DNA from: Mikania micrantha
Taxonomy: Eukaryota > Streptophyta > Magnoliopsida > Asterales > Asteraceae
DNA length: 64,000 bases
Direction: 5' to 3'
Assembly (NCBI GenBank): GCA_009363875.1
Contig: CM018693.1
Coordinates: 107,462,362-107,526,361 of the forward strand
The notes under the pieces were generated by a model, which searched no databases, had not been told where the DNA came from, and worked only from the letters and a program-made list of their open reading frames with translations. Position 1 is the stretch's first letter. The number at the start of each line of letters is the position of its first letter. The position numbers and the translations under genes are program-made. Shown piece by piece: positions 46,578-59,484 of this stretch.

Positions 46578-47051
46578 TTATGTCACACCCCGAGCCGGCG
46601 GGAACGGATCGACTTTCCCGTCGGACGAAAGGTTCTCGGGGCGCGATATCGTGAGTGATAATCATGATGATCAGATTGTTTACATAGCATCAATGTTAAG
46701 AATAACTAAAACACAATATAGCATTAAACTAGGATTACAAAGTTAAATTACAAATATCAATGCTTAGTAATTTAACTAAGTAAACCTATCAAAAGAATCA
46801 AACGTTACTATCTTGTATCTGTACAAGATATCAAAAGTGATTTGTATCAACGACAAAATATGTGCTTTTCCAAAAGTCTACTTGGTCCTCTATCTGGGCA
46901 TCCTAGCATGCAATCCTGAGCCTTAGCTTATTCCTGTACGTCACCTGAGAGAGCATGTAAGAAAAACAAAGTCAACACAATGGTTGGTGAGTTTATATAG
47001 TTTTAGTATTTGAAAAATAGTTTCGCAACCTCTTGGGTAAAACCTTAACCT

Positions 47052-47420
47052 CATTAACACCACCTGTATCATCCAACTCGGTATGCTTATATATAGGGCA
47101 TACGAAAGGGTCGAGCCTACAACCCGCCCAGACGCCGTCCCACCACATACTAAGCCACATAGGACATTGCTGTTAATGATAATTAAGCATTTTACCTACC
47201 ATTCAATTCCATCATAGTTTCCAGCATCCCGTTTAGAAGTTTAGGTTATCTACCCAATAGCATTCCCAAATCCCTTCGGTAACAACCTTAATCTCATTAA
47301 CATCACCTGTATCATCCAGCTCGGTATGCTTATATATAGGGCATACCCCTGAGTCGAGCCTACAACCCGCCCAAACGCCATCCCACCACATACTAAGCCA
47401 CATAGGACATTGCTGTTAAT
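47052..47420. repeat. Two tandem copies of the hairpin block (C3, C4)
   Basis: Two nearly identical copies, about 238 bp apart, each contain GTATGC-loop-GCATAC around TTATATATAGG. Outer arms (CATTAACA..., ...TGTTAATG) pair over a longer distance. Confidence 0.7.
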
Positions 47421-47808
47421 GATAATTAAGCGTCTTACCTACCATTAAATCCCGTCATAGCTTTAAGTGTTCTGATCATAAGTTTCAACACGCACAAAGT
47501 AGTATTAGAGCATCAAGTTTTGAGTGTTACCATTATGGACAGCTGAATACCCTAAGGAATTCAGCATCCATCCATAATGGAACTAAGTAAGACTCGCGAC
47601 ATCGGTGTTTTGATAGAGGAATCCCCAAGATGACACAAAGTCAGCTAGAAGAAGCCAAAATCATCCTAGTCACTCGTCATAACCGTGAATGAATCAAGAA
47701 GAACACTGAATGACTAGTAGGGCTTGACCACTGTCAAGATGCGGCGGCCAATCAGTCTGTCTTACATGATTCTGACAAAGAAGATCACTGATGACTACTA
47801 GGGCTTGA

Positions 47809-50800
47809 TGTGACAACTAGTACCTGACCGGCCGGCAAGTCCGTATGGTACGTGTACTATAAACAGTAAATATGTGTAATTCTATGTGTATAAGAATTAC
47901 TTGTATTATCAGAATCCTAAATACAAGAAATCGTTGTACGTATTTTTGTGTAAACTTAGATACAGTAAGTACAACGTACATTTGAAACATCAGTTGTGTG
48001 TATTTAAGTGAAAACTTAAGTACAGTTAACACAACAGATCATGAGAAACAACAGTGTTCAAGTGAATAACAAAAAGCAAATCGGTTGCGATCTGATATCC
48101 ATAGATGACAGGAATCAGATGGCCGACAATTCAATGTGAAAACAATGTGAAAACAGGATGTTAGTTGAGTCCGACAGTGTGGAAATACAAGTTAAAACAA
48201 TAACACAGTGTCGTTTCAGAATAACGAACTGACAGGGTGTTTGCGTGGGTGACGACTCACACAAACATATCTGTGAGTTTAACGTTCTGAAACGATGACT
48301 GGAAAGTAGAAAACAAAAGTCGGAAAGCAAAATCATCGTCGTGTTCGTTCGAATGACGATTCGAACGAATACGCGCAATGGTGACGCGATTCGACGAAAC
48401 GAAAACGAAAACACGACACGAACGATAATAAATTTAATAAAATTGAATAAATAACATTTTACAATTTTGAAACTCATCAAAATAATTTAAATAACCTTCT
48501 TTTATTTATCACAATTAATTGCGCGTAAAAAATCCGGATACGCGACGAAATCGCAAACCGAGCAACCGAAATGAACCCGAATACCCTTGGGGAATAAAAA
48601 CCCATCTACAAGGATTTATTTCTCATAACTCAATCACCTACTCACTCTCTCTCTACAAATTCGGTTCTCTCTCTCTACAAGAACACCACCACATTCAAGC
48701 TTAAATCCATCATAACTTGCAGGGAAGGGTTAACCACTGGAAATCGAGGTATGGCTCAAGAAAACACACGAAAATTAGGGTTTTCTACTCTATGTTCGGT
48801 TTAGCCACCAACCGGTTTAAAAACTATGTCAACCTCGACCATAACCTATCATTTCAACACCGCAAGGCTTCGGGCAAGGCAGGGATTAGATGGGGAAGCT
48901 CCAGGACCAACCACACTCCAAGGGTTCGATGATGAGAAGGGAAACATTGCAGGTTCGCTGGACTACTGGATATGGCCAAACCCTCCTTTGAGTCACGAAC
49001 CCTTGTTGTCAACAAAGTCAGCCGAACGTGAGCATAGGCTGCAAACCCTCATGTGCCCCGAACCCATGCATGACTCACGAAGCTTTTACTTGGCGAACCT
49101 GGATGCAACGGCCATCACTCACGAACCCTTGATCATCATGCGAACCCAGCTGCTTTAGCCGAACCCTAAGCAGCACGCCGGCCGAACCTTGAGCCAAGTC
49201 ACGAACCATTGCTGCCTCCACAGTGCCGAACCATTTTCAACACAAACGAACCTTTCTTCAACGAACCTGTACCCTGCGAACCTCACATCATGCATGGAAC
49301 GAACCTTAAGGCTGCGAACCTGTGGGTTCCTTTGAACGAACCCTCATATGGCCATCACGAACCTTCAGCCCATGTTATTCACCGAACCTTCATGCTATGC
49401 CGGCCGAATCCTTTGAGATGGCGAACCTATAATGACTAGCCGAACCCTACGGCCCACGAACCTTCCCCATGCGAGGAAACCCAGCCGAACCCTATGTGAA
49501 ATCAACGAACCTATGGCTTTTTAACAAAAGGTTCACTGTCGTCTAAGGAATTTCAATTGACCACATGCGAATCACCTGTTTTGCTACGGCCCACCCTATT
49601 GTGAATTCGGCCCCATGCCTATGGTCATGGCCTTTGATCTAAACCCACGAAATCCTTTTTGGCCCAACAATTTATTCGTGGCCCATCTCACAGTGCAGCC
49701 ACACACACGCATATATTCTATATGTTCGGCCCAATATCAACGCTTAGGCCCACTAAGGTTCTAGCCAGCCCAGGACACACCCTATTCGGCCCACTCAACT
49801 TATGTGGCCCAATTAACTTACTAGCCCAAGAAATTACTTCGGCCCATTTTCAACAGCCGGCCCATGTGCTAGGCCCACATAACCCTTCGGATCTTGTGGT
49901 GAAATACGAGCTAACATGTATAACTAACTACACGAGTATAATCTTTATGTAATTTAGGAGTTTAAAGATTTCAAGGGTGACTATGTGTGTCAACAATCAC
50001 AAGTAACAACTAAAAACCATTTTTGAGTTCAACTAATGTCAAGTGGTAAACAAAAATTCATATTAAAGAAGTCTCAAATGTATTAAGGAATTTATATAGT
50101 TGTGCAGGCCAAATGGCATGGTATACTAAACTTAATCTAAGGGGGGTTAAATGTTAGAGTAATTCATCACAAGTGACCCAAGGGCCGAATTAATACCGAT
50201 ATTGAAGGGTGTTAGCACATGCTAAGATTTACACATACACGCGCACAAATCTATACGAATTATACCTATAAGTTAAATACAACGTGAAAATCAATACAGG
50301 ATCGTGAAATCAACATCAAATACAATCATGGAGCGCGTGCTTTCTTCTTTTTTTAAGCTAAGTCAACCCTACTACTGCAAGGTGAGTTCATATGCCCCTT
50401 TTACTTTAATCTTAACTGATTTTAAACTCTCGGGGCAGAGAAACATGTTTACTTTTATTTATTTAAAAGTTTTGCTTAACATGTTATTTATACATTGATT
50501 TAGATAATATTAAACTGTTTATTATCGCTTATCATTGTATGCATGCTTGTATGATCATGAGATAACAGGGAAACTCAGATGATTATGATAATGGAATTTC
50601 ATAGTCATCAACACATTAGAATAACATAGTTGTAAGATTATATCTTATAACACTTGGTTATTCCTACATGAGTAAACATTGAGACAATTCATATACAAAC
50701 AAACAATGAGAACTACTACAGTGAAACATGTTGACACTTCACTGCACATGAATGATTAGAAGATAAAATATCTTCTTAATATCATTCCACATTATAATGG

Positions 50801-51187
50801 ATCAAGTGTGATAAGTCAATTTCTTATAACACTTAATCTATACCTTAAAAACATACTATGTGATAGTATGATCGCATTGATTCTTTAACCGCCATGCATG
50901 ACTTAAAAGTATTAAGACTTGTTCTGAATACGGTTTAAGGATGTTATGGTGATCATATGGGTTCACACGAATGATGTCATGATAATGTAACTTCATGATG
51001 ACAATATCATTCGTATCATGATTTACATAACGGAATAAGACAAGTTCTTATTCAACTTTGTTAATCACATTGAGATCAGTAACAACACAGATGTACATCA
51101 TCCATCGTTACCTGTGGACTAGTAGACTGAGGAATTTATTTTCTCTCATGTCAAATTATTAGTAACAGTTTCGATGAAGTCATTGGG
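47809..51187 (+). repeat. G3 LTR part A (3' end missing)
   Basis: It aligns with LTR B from its start through the region equivalent to about 55860, with many differences. It holds a CGAACC cluster (48950-49510), a GGCCCA cluster (49585-49880) and a predicted donor AAG|GTGAGTTCAT at 50381/50382. The part containing the acceptor is missing. Confidence 0.7.
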
Positions 51188-51303
51188 TGTAACATCAAGT
51201 GCCAGATCGTCTGGCAAGTCCGTACGGTATGTGTACTTTCACTTTATACTATGTGTAAATACATGTACATGAACAGCTATCGTATTAACAGAATTCAGAT
51301 TAC

Positions 51304-52273
51304 CAAGTCCGCACATTTCTTGCCGATCAGGGAGACGTACAAGATGGAGAAACTCACAAGACTATACATTGATGAAATAGTAGTAAGGCACGGAGTGCCA
51401 TTGTCTATTATTTCAGACCGGGACAGTCGATTTACTTCGCGGTTCTGGCAATCATTGCAACAATCCTTAGGGACAAGTGTTAACTTGAGCACTGCTTATC
51501 ATCCACAAACGGATGGACAAAGCGAGCGCACCATTCAAACCCTAGAGGATATGTTGAGGACATGCATCCTAGACTTCGGTGGAAGTTGGGATACACATTT
51601 ACCACTCATTGAGTTCTCCTACAACAATAGCTACCACAGCAGTATTGGATGTGCTCCTTTTGAAGCACTCTATGGTAGAAAATGTCGGTCTCCAATTTCT
51701 TAGACCGAAGTGGGAGACAACAGAATCACTGGGCCTGAACTTATTTAGGAAACTACTGATAAGATCGCCCAGATACAACAGAGATTACAAGCAACACGTA
51801 GCCGCCAAAAGAGCTATGCCGACAAAAGGCGCAAGCCTTTGGAATTCGATGTGGGTGACCGAGTTATGTTGAAAGTGTCCCCATGGAAAGGCGTAGTTCG
51901 GTTTGGTGCTAAAGGCATGCTAGCACCTCGGTATGTCGGACCGTTTGAGATTACTCAACGCATTGGTCCTGTGGCATGCAGACTCAGACTCCCTGATGAA
52001 CTCAGCGGAGTACACGATGTGTTTCATGTATCAAATCTCAAGAGGTGCTTAGCAGACGAAACATTGATCATACCGTTGGAAGAGATACAAATTGATGAGC
52101 AATTACACTTCATCGAAAAACCTGTAGAGATTATGGAACGTGAAGTCAAGAGACTGAAACGAAGCCGTATCCCTATTGTAAAGGTTCGATGGAACTCCAA
52201 GCGTAGACCAGAATTTACCTGGGAACGCGAGGACAACATGAAAACAAAGTATCCCCATCTGTTCGAGAATTAG
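51304..52273 (+). pseudogene. Gypsy integrase C-terminal part with chromodomain-like end (in G3)
   Basis: It starts inside integrase (TKSAHFLPIRETYKMEK). It has D (SDRDSRFTSRFW) and E (TDGQSERTIQT) of the core, then GPFEITQRIG and a chromodomain-like end (IPIVKVRWNSKRRPEFTWE), with a stop at 52271-52273. Breaks: stops at about 51701 and 51747. The first 115 bp upstream are an LTR start joined at GATTAC, with about 2 bp of microhomology. Confidence 0.82.
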
Positions 52274-53524
52274 AGCCCGACTTTGATGCTTAAATTTCGA
52301 GATGAAATTTCTTTAACAAGGGGAGACTGTAACATCAAGTGCCAGATCGTCCGGCAAGTCCGTACGGTATGTGTACTTTCACTTTATACTATGTGTAAAT
52401 ACATGTACATGAACAACTATCGTATTAACAGAATTCAGATTACAATACACAGTTGTACGTATTTTAGTGTAAACTTAAATACAATAAGTACAACATACAT
52501 TTGAAACAATAGTTGTTAGTATTTAGGTGAAAACCTAAGTACAAATAATACAACGAATCAAGATTTGCAACGGTGTTCAAATAAATGACAAGTACAAGTC
52601 GGTTGCGATCTGATATCCCCATATGACAGGAATCAGATGGCCGACAAATCAGCACGAAAACAAGTGAAAACATGATGTTTAGTTGAGTCCGACAGTGAGG
52701 AAACACAATTCAAACATAAATGCAGTGTTATTTCAGAATAACGAACTGACAGTGTATTTGCGTGGGTGACGATTCACACAAACATATCTGTGAGTTTAGA
52801 GTTCTGAAATAATGACTGAAAATTAGAAAACAAAAGTCAGAAAGCAAAACCATCGTCGTATTCGTTCGGGTGACGATTCGAACGAATTACGCGCGAAGGT
52901 GACTCGATCTGACGAAACGAAAACGAAAATACGACACGAACGAAAATAATTTAATAAAATAAAATAAATAACATTTTACAATTTTGAAACTCATCAAAAT
53001 TAAATAAATAAACTATCCTTATTTAAAACCCGTAAACACGCGCGTTGCGTTCCGGGAACGCAACGAAAACGCGAACCGAGCAACAAAAACGAACCCGAAC
53101 ACCCTCGGGGTATAAATACCCTAAATGAGGGCATTCCCCCTCATTTCTCACTTCTTCTTCTTCCCAAAAACCCTAATCCCGGTTTTCACCCTCAACCCCC
53201 ATTTTCAACTTTCTCTCCTCCATATCTCACTCATTTCTTCACCAAATCACCCCATTTTTGAACCTTCACGAAGCTCTTGATCTCTACTACATGAAAGTAC
53301 TACCGATCTAGAGAGATAACCACTGGATTACGAGGTAATAAGCTGCAAAGAATCACGAAATTAGGGTTTTTAAAACCCTTAGTCGGCCACCCATTTTAAC
53401 CGGTCAATCACCCTTAACCTTGCATACTATCACCACCAGAACTAGTTCTAGCTTACACCAACTTCGAAAACAACATGGGGTTGTGGTTTGGGATGGTACT
53501 AGCTGCGACTGACACCATGGCCGA

Positions 53525-53965
53525 AGGAGCCATTCAGCTCGCCGAATGAACAAGGGACGAATGAACAAAGGGCCGACCGACTGACTCTCATTCGCCATCC
53601 TCATTCGAGTTTTCCCATTCGACCCTCATACTCTCACCGTCATTCGTGGCTTTGGTTCGGTCGGGTCCTCCCTCATTCGCACGATGAACCTCATGCGGCA
53701 GTCAAGTCCCATTCGCCGTACACACTCATTCGTTCGGCCTGGCATCCCCTTCATTCGACTACACTCATTCGACCTTACCCATTCGACAATCAACCATCAT
53801 TCGGCCAAGGGTCATTCGCTTAGGTTCATTCGGGGATCATCTCCATTCGCCAAGTCTCAATAATTCGACCAACACCGAATGTCATTCGGACAACACACCT
53901 TCCCTTCGGCCGAGCATATTCATTTGACCATCTTCATTCGTTTGAACTACATCTCATTCGAGCAG
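53525..53965 (+). repeat. CATTCG-motif cluster in LTR B
   Basis: CATTCG recurs about every 15-25 bp with irregular spacing. It is the same motif as in the unrelated Sirevirus LTR and leader. Confidence 0.75.
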
Positions 53966-54859
53966 ATGGCACCATCCGGCCCAACAGTGGCCAACACCCC
54001 ACTCGAATCCAAGGAAAACCCACACTTGGCCCAAAGAACTAACCTGACATCATATATTCGGCCCATGCATACATAATCGGCCCACAACAGTTGGCCCAAT
54101 TGTGCGACCCATATTCATTTCTTTGGCCCAATAGTCTGGCCCATCTTCCATGTGTTGAATATACCACATTTATCCCAACCCATGTACTACTCGGTCCAGG
54201 ACTATCACTCGAACCACGGCCTTTAAATGGCCTAAGCACTCATACGGTCACCCTTGAATTGGGCCATAACACATTGCTTTGACCTATGATCTAGTTCGGC
54301 CTAAATAACTAAAGAAGTAACAAACTTATGTAGTTGATAACATACATGGGTCAATTTGTAGACAAACCTAATAAACCCAACATTTTGGATAACACGTAAG
54401 GATAGATAGGTAAATACTACAAAGGTGGCAAGGAACATATCAGACAATAAAGAAGCAAGTACTTTCAATAAACGCATGTGAGGTTTAGAGGGTAAAACTA
54501 GGTTTTATACCTAGGATTTGTTAAACACCAACCTTTACAATGTGACCTAGTCCTTGTGACTACATAACCAACCATTTCAAGTGAACATTAAACCAACAAC
54601 AAGATGTGATAAGCTTAACTTAATGAGATTAATTGATTTTGTAAACTACAATCATTGAATCAAGGCCGAACAATGACCGAGACTCTCGGGTGTTAGCCAA
54701 CTTTGGGGCTAACACCTACACGCGCACAAATCATATAGAACTTATAATTATAAGTGACAAACAACGTGAAATCAATACAGGATCGTGAACACAACAACAA
54801 AGTGCAAGAAAGAGTGCGTGCATTCTCATTTAGGCTAAGTCAACCACAACTACTACAAG

Positions 54860-56474
54860 GTGAGTTCATATGCCCCTGTTCTTTAATCTTAACTGATTTT
54901 AAACTCTCGGGGCTGAGAAACATGCTTTACTTTTATTTATTTAAAAGTTTTGCTTACATATTGTTAATACTTTGATTAAATGATATTAAATTGTTTATTA
55001 TCATATATCATTGTATGCTTGCTTGTAAGATTACACGATGACAGGGAAAATAAGATGATGATGATATTATAATATCATAACTCATCAATACAATAGAATA
55101 ACATAGTTGTATGATTATCTCTTACAACACTTAGTTATTCTTACAAGAAATAACATTGAAACAATTACAAGGAACATGATGACATGACTACAAGAACAAA
55201 CATAAGAATGATATGAAGATAACACATCTTCACTATATCATTCGATGCAAGAATGAAGTAAGTGTAATAAGACTAGTTCTTATAACACTTAGCTTTTCAA
55301 TTCAACACATATTACAAGAGAACAAGGAACAAAGAATGATAATCATGATAATGTAACTTCATGATAACAACATCATTCACGCAAACGATTAACATAATGT
55401 AATAAGACAAGTTCTTATTTAACTTTGTTAATACCAAGGAAAACATATGACAATGAGTACAATAATACAAGTGAATACAATTACAATTAGTTACTATTGA
55501 CTTGTTGCATTATATCACTTCAATCATGTGCCAAATTGTACAAGTAGATCATGTAAGCCCCTTTAATTCGCTGACCAGTTAGTTTGACATGACTAAACCG
55601 ACGATAGCATAGTGGTACCATAGGTTTGACAAACCTCTAGCTTGTAGGGCTAGTATGTTGATCGTATTGATTCATTGGCCGGTAACGTATGACCGGTGAC
55701 AGGGCGACCTCAAGTCAGGTTCTGGTAAGCGACACATGGTGATATTAATCTGCAGTGATAAGTAATTAATCCAACCGGATCTTATTGATTAGTAGGTTGA
55801 GGAATTGATCTTACCTCATGTTTCACTACTAGTAATAGCTCTCGTTGAGGTCGCGGTACATACAAGGTGGTAGAGGTAAATCGGATGCATTGTACTCTGA
55901 TTATGTGAGGATTACAATGGATTCCTTTTAGGCTCTATGCACTATGGTTCAAGAACAAATGACAATTGGTTAACTAACACTCTTATTATTTAAAAGTGAA
56001 CAACAGTTAACCCCACAAGAAATAGAATAATACAAGGATCAGATTTAATTAATCTAAATTCCTTAATTAATCGAGGGTTTATCAATACTTCGTTTTGATA
56101 ACTAAACCCCTCACACGATATTATTCTATAATTGATACAACAAACGAATACATATCAGACACGTTGAACAAACGGGAAATGGATATCTTTAGTTGTATCG
56201 CAAGTGGTGTGGAACTTGACTGAGTATGTGGTGGGATAGCGTCTGGGCTTGACCCTCTCGTGATTCCCTATATATAAGCATACTTAATCAGGTGATACAC
56301 TACTTGTACATATAACCAAGGAGAGGCCATTGGGTGGAACATGTGAATTAAGTATTACAAGTAACAAGTATAACATTGTGGATGTGTGTATGATCAATCC
56401 AATGATTTCAATTACTAAACTTATGAACTCACCAACCTAGTGTTGGCTTTGTTTAAATTGCATGTTTTTCTCAG
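54860..56474 (+). other. Predicted intron inside LTR B
   Basis: The donor CAAG|GTGAGTTCAT is shared with LTR A (50381), G2 (59013, minus) and the G1 LTR (40598, minus). The acceptor GTTTTTCTCAG|GTGACG has counterparts in G2 (46945, minus) and G1 (39977, minus). It would remove 1.6 kb of the leader. Confidence 0.45.
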
Positions 56475-56839
56475 GTGACGAACAGATGTAGATACATATA
56501 TGCAAGCGCTAAGCTAGTGGACCTTTAGAAGACCTAGCTTATTTTTGATTGCATACTTTTGGAATGACAAAACAGTGAATCACTTTTGTATATCTTGTAC
56601 AGTTCAAGATATAAACTCATTGATTCTTTTTGATTTAGATTTACTTAGTTAAATTATGATGTACAATGTAATTTAACTTTGTAATTCTATATCATTGTCA
56701 TGTTTACATTTCTCAATTATACATCATGTGATATGCAAACAATCTGATCAATTCGATTATCACTCAAAGATATCGCGCCCCGGGAACCTTCCGCCCGGCG
56801 GGAAAGTCGATCCAGCCCGTCGGCTCGGGGTGTGACAGA

Positions 56840-56853
56840 TTGGTATCAAAGCC
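56840..56853 (+). promoter_or_regulatory. Primer-binding site after LTR B
   Basis: TTGGTATCAAAGCC differs by one base from the usual tRNA-Met-type site and lies two bases after the LTR end. Confidence 0.75.
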
Positions 56854-57012
56854 ATGGTTATAGAGAAATATAGGTCATATTACATAAACGGTTTGGCCTA
56901 GACTATAACCTAGGGACCCTCATGTAGGTATTATCTGACATAAGATCTTATTTGCATGTGCTTTCTGCATCTGATCACTGCACTAACCGATTTTCTTTCG
57001 GTTATGATCAGA

Positions 57013-57784
57013 ATGCCGCCCAGGAAGCAACCGACTACGCAGACTTCAGCACCACACTCCTCGACACCAACACCACCTGACTCTCCTCCACATTCACCTC
57101 CACCTCCACCTCCTCCTCCGCTACCACCCAACCATCAGCTGGACACTGCTACGATAGCACTGGCCACACTGTTGACCAGTCAACGAAAGGAAGTGATTCC
57201 AGACATGATGATCAGGATCAACAGCAACAACAGCAACAACCTTGCCAACTCATCTGGGGAAGGCAGTGGTAACACCAGACATCATCAGGACTACTCCTAC
57301 AAAAACTTTGTAGGGTGTAAGCCACCAAGCTTTAGTGGCAGCGAGGGAGCCGTTGGATTAATCCAATGGATTGAAAAGATGGAGACAACTCTGGAGATCA
57401 GTAACTGTCCTGAGCAGTATAAGGTGAAGTATGCTACTGGGTCATTCAACAAGCGGGCGTTAACTTGGTGGAATGCCCAGATTCAGACAAGGGGCAGGGA
57501 TGAGGCTCTGTCCATGCCTTGGGATGATTTCAAGGCGATGCTGAGGGCAGAGTTTTGCCCGAGGAACGAACTGAAAAAGGTTGAGACGGAGCTGCTCAAC
57601 CTGGAAATGATTGGTGGTGGGCATCTGGCCTACACCACCAGATTTCATGAGTTAGCCACTTTGGCACCTGATGTGGTGCCAACACTAGAGAAGAGGATAG
57701 AGCGGTACGTTGGTGGATTACCGCCCTGCATCCGAGGACATGTGATTGCTGCTCACCCTACTACTATGGAGTTAGCTGTTACTA
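57013..57784 (+). pseudogene. Gypsy gag 5' half (in G3)
   Basis: The ATG at 57013 opens a frame with a Pro-rich N-terminus, then the retrotransposon gag domain (FSGSEGAVGLIQWIEKME, WWNAQIQTRG, FCPRNELKKVE). The frame is intact to about 57784, where it joins LTR-end sequence through TTAAATTATG-like microhomology. The zinc knuckle and all of pol are missing. Confidence 0.82.
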
Positions 57785-58209
57785 GATTAAATTATGAACG
57801 ATACATAGTAATTTAATCTTGTAATTCTATGTCATGGATGTATTATCATTTCTTATTTATTTATCATGTGCTATGTAAACAATCTGATCATTTGATTATC
57901 ACTCATGATATCGCGCCCCGGGAATCTTCTGCCCGACGGGAAAACACGATCCGTTTCCGCCGGCCTAGGGTGTGACACTTGACCAATGTCAAGACGCGAT
58001 GGCCAACAGTCTGTCTTACGATGTCCTACAATGAAGAACACTGATGACTAGTAGGGCTTGACCAATGTCAAGACGCAATGGCCAACAGTTTGTCTTACGA
58101 TGTCCGATAGCTTAAGCATACAAGTTTAGAGCATTCCCATAGTTTTACTGATGACTAGTAGGGGTTGACACATAGGTCAACACGCGGCGGTCAATCAGCC
58201 TGTTGTCTG

Positions 58210-58425
58210 AGCGTTCCAAGCATTCAAGTGATTAAGTATTTCAAGCACATCGAGCATTCAAGTGTTCAAGTATTCCAAGCACATAGAGCATTCAAGTGTT
58301 CAAGTATTCCAAGCACATCGAGCATTCAAGTGTTCAAGTATTTCAAGCACATCGAGCATTCAAGTGTTCACGTATTTCAAGCACATCGAGCATTCAAGTG
58401 TTCAAGTATTTCAAGCTTAAAAGTC
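58210..58425. repeat. About 34-bp tandem repeat, about six copies
   Basis: The unit is built from AAGCACATCGAGCATTCAAG and TGTTCAAGTATTTC with small variations. It sits inside the G2 LTR. Confidence 0.85.
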
Positions 58426-58679
58426 CTTATAGCCTTTTGAATAAGTGAGTCTTTTTAAGTTTTCAAGTTTACACAAGTATAGTTTTCAAAAGCATTCCTA
58501 GTTTTAGTGTTTGTCTTCCTTATGTATTTAAAAGCTTCAAGAGTTTTAAGCAATTAAGTATAAATGTAAGTAACATTAGCCTTAAGGTTGAAAGTATAAG
58601 TTATTAACTTTTGACATGTATAAAGTATTAGTATTTAGAATATGTGTATGTAGTATTAGCATTTAAAATGAGTGTATGA

Positions 58680-58905
58680 AGTATTAGCATTAGCGTAAGT
58701 GTTCAAGCTTTAGCATCGAGCCTGTAGTTTAAGCATATAGTTTATAGCATTAACATCGAGCGTATAGTTTAAGCATTGAGTTTATAGCATAAGCGTTGAG
58801 CATATACTTTAAGCATTGAGTTTATAGCATAAGCGTTGAGCATATAGTTTAAGCATTGAGTTTATAGCATAAGCACCGAACGTATAGTTTAAGCATCATG
58901 AATAA
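58680..58905. repeat. About 48-bp tandem repeat
   Basis: Units of TTTAAGCATTGAGTTTATAG plus CATAAGCGTTGAGCATATAG recur about four times in the G2 LTR. Confidence 0.75.
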
Positions 58906-59484
58906 GTATAAAAGCATTTATTAAACATTTCAATAATTGTATAAAATGTATAACATGCTTCTCAGTCCCGAGGTAAAAACAAATATGTTTGAAAAGGGAC
59001 AAATGAACTCACCTTGTGTTTGAAGTGGTTGACTAAGTATAAACAAGAATGCACGCGCTCGTTGTTGTACTTGTTATTGTTTTCACGATCCTGTATTGAT
59101 TTCACATTGTTCATAGTTTATAAGTATGAGTTATGGTTGATGTGTATGTGCGTATGTGTTAGCCCTAAAGTTGGCTAACACTTGTGAGTCTCGGTCATCA
59201 TTCGGCCCTGTTTACTTGTTAGTGACTTTAGAAACCCTTAGCCTAATTAGGTCAAACACTTCGTTATCGATCTAAGGTTCAATTTGATTTAGTTTCATGT
59301 TATCAAGTGTCCTAAGTATAAACTTAGACTTTAGGTTGAAAATTAACAACCTTTAAGCATACCATGTTTAGCCTTTTGAATTTCATTATGGTCATAACTT
59401 GCCACCTTTGTAGTAATAACACCATGATTACTATGCATGTTAGTTCCCTTATCAATTTCAAACATTTGTTCTCCTATTAAATCA

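Larger units (their letters stand above)
52328..56837 (+). repeat. G3 LTR B, 4.5 kb, full length
   Basis: It begins TGTAACATCAAG, right after the polypurine run AAGGGGAGAC, and ends CGGGGTGTGACA just before a primer site. It holds TATAAATACC (about 53110), a CATTCG cluster (53525-53965), a GGCCCA cluster (53975-54260), a predicted intron (54860-56474) and a hairpin block (56205-56310). Confidence 0.82.
47809..57977 (+). mobile_element. Permuted gypsy insertion G3 (TSD CTTGA)
   Basis: A perfect CTTGA duplication lies at 47804-47808 and 57978-57982. Inside, in order: LTR part A (47809-51187), the first about 115 bp of an LTR (51188-51303), an integrase end (51304-52273), a polypurine run and a full LTR B (52328-56837), a primer site and the gag 5' half (56840-57784), then the last about 190 bp of an LTR (57785-57977). 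Ends begin TGTGACAA and finish GTGTGACA. The order LTR-pol-LTR-gag-LTR is not that of a normal element. Confidence 0.8.

Noticed and set aside
48950..49510. Coding exon in the CGAACC-rich stretch of LTR A
   Set aside because: Open frames there are short and switch frame. The repeated hexamer does not keep a reading frame.
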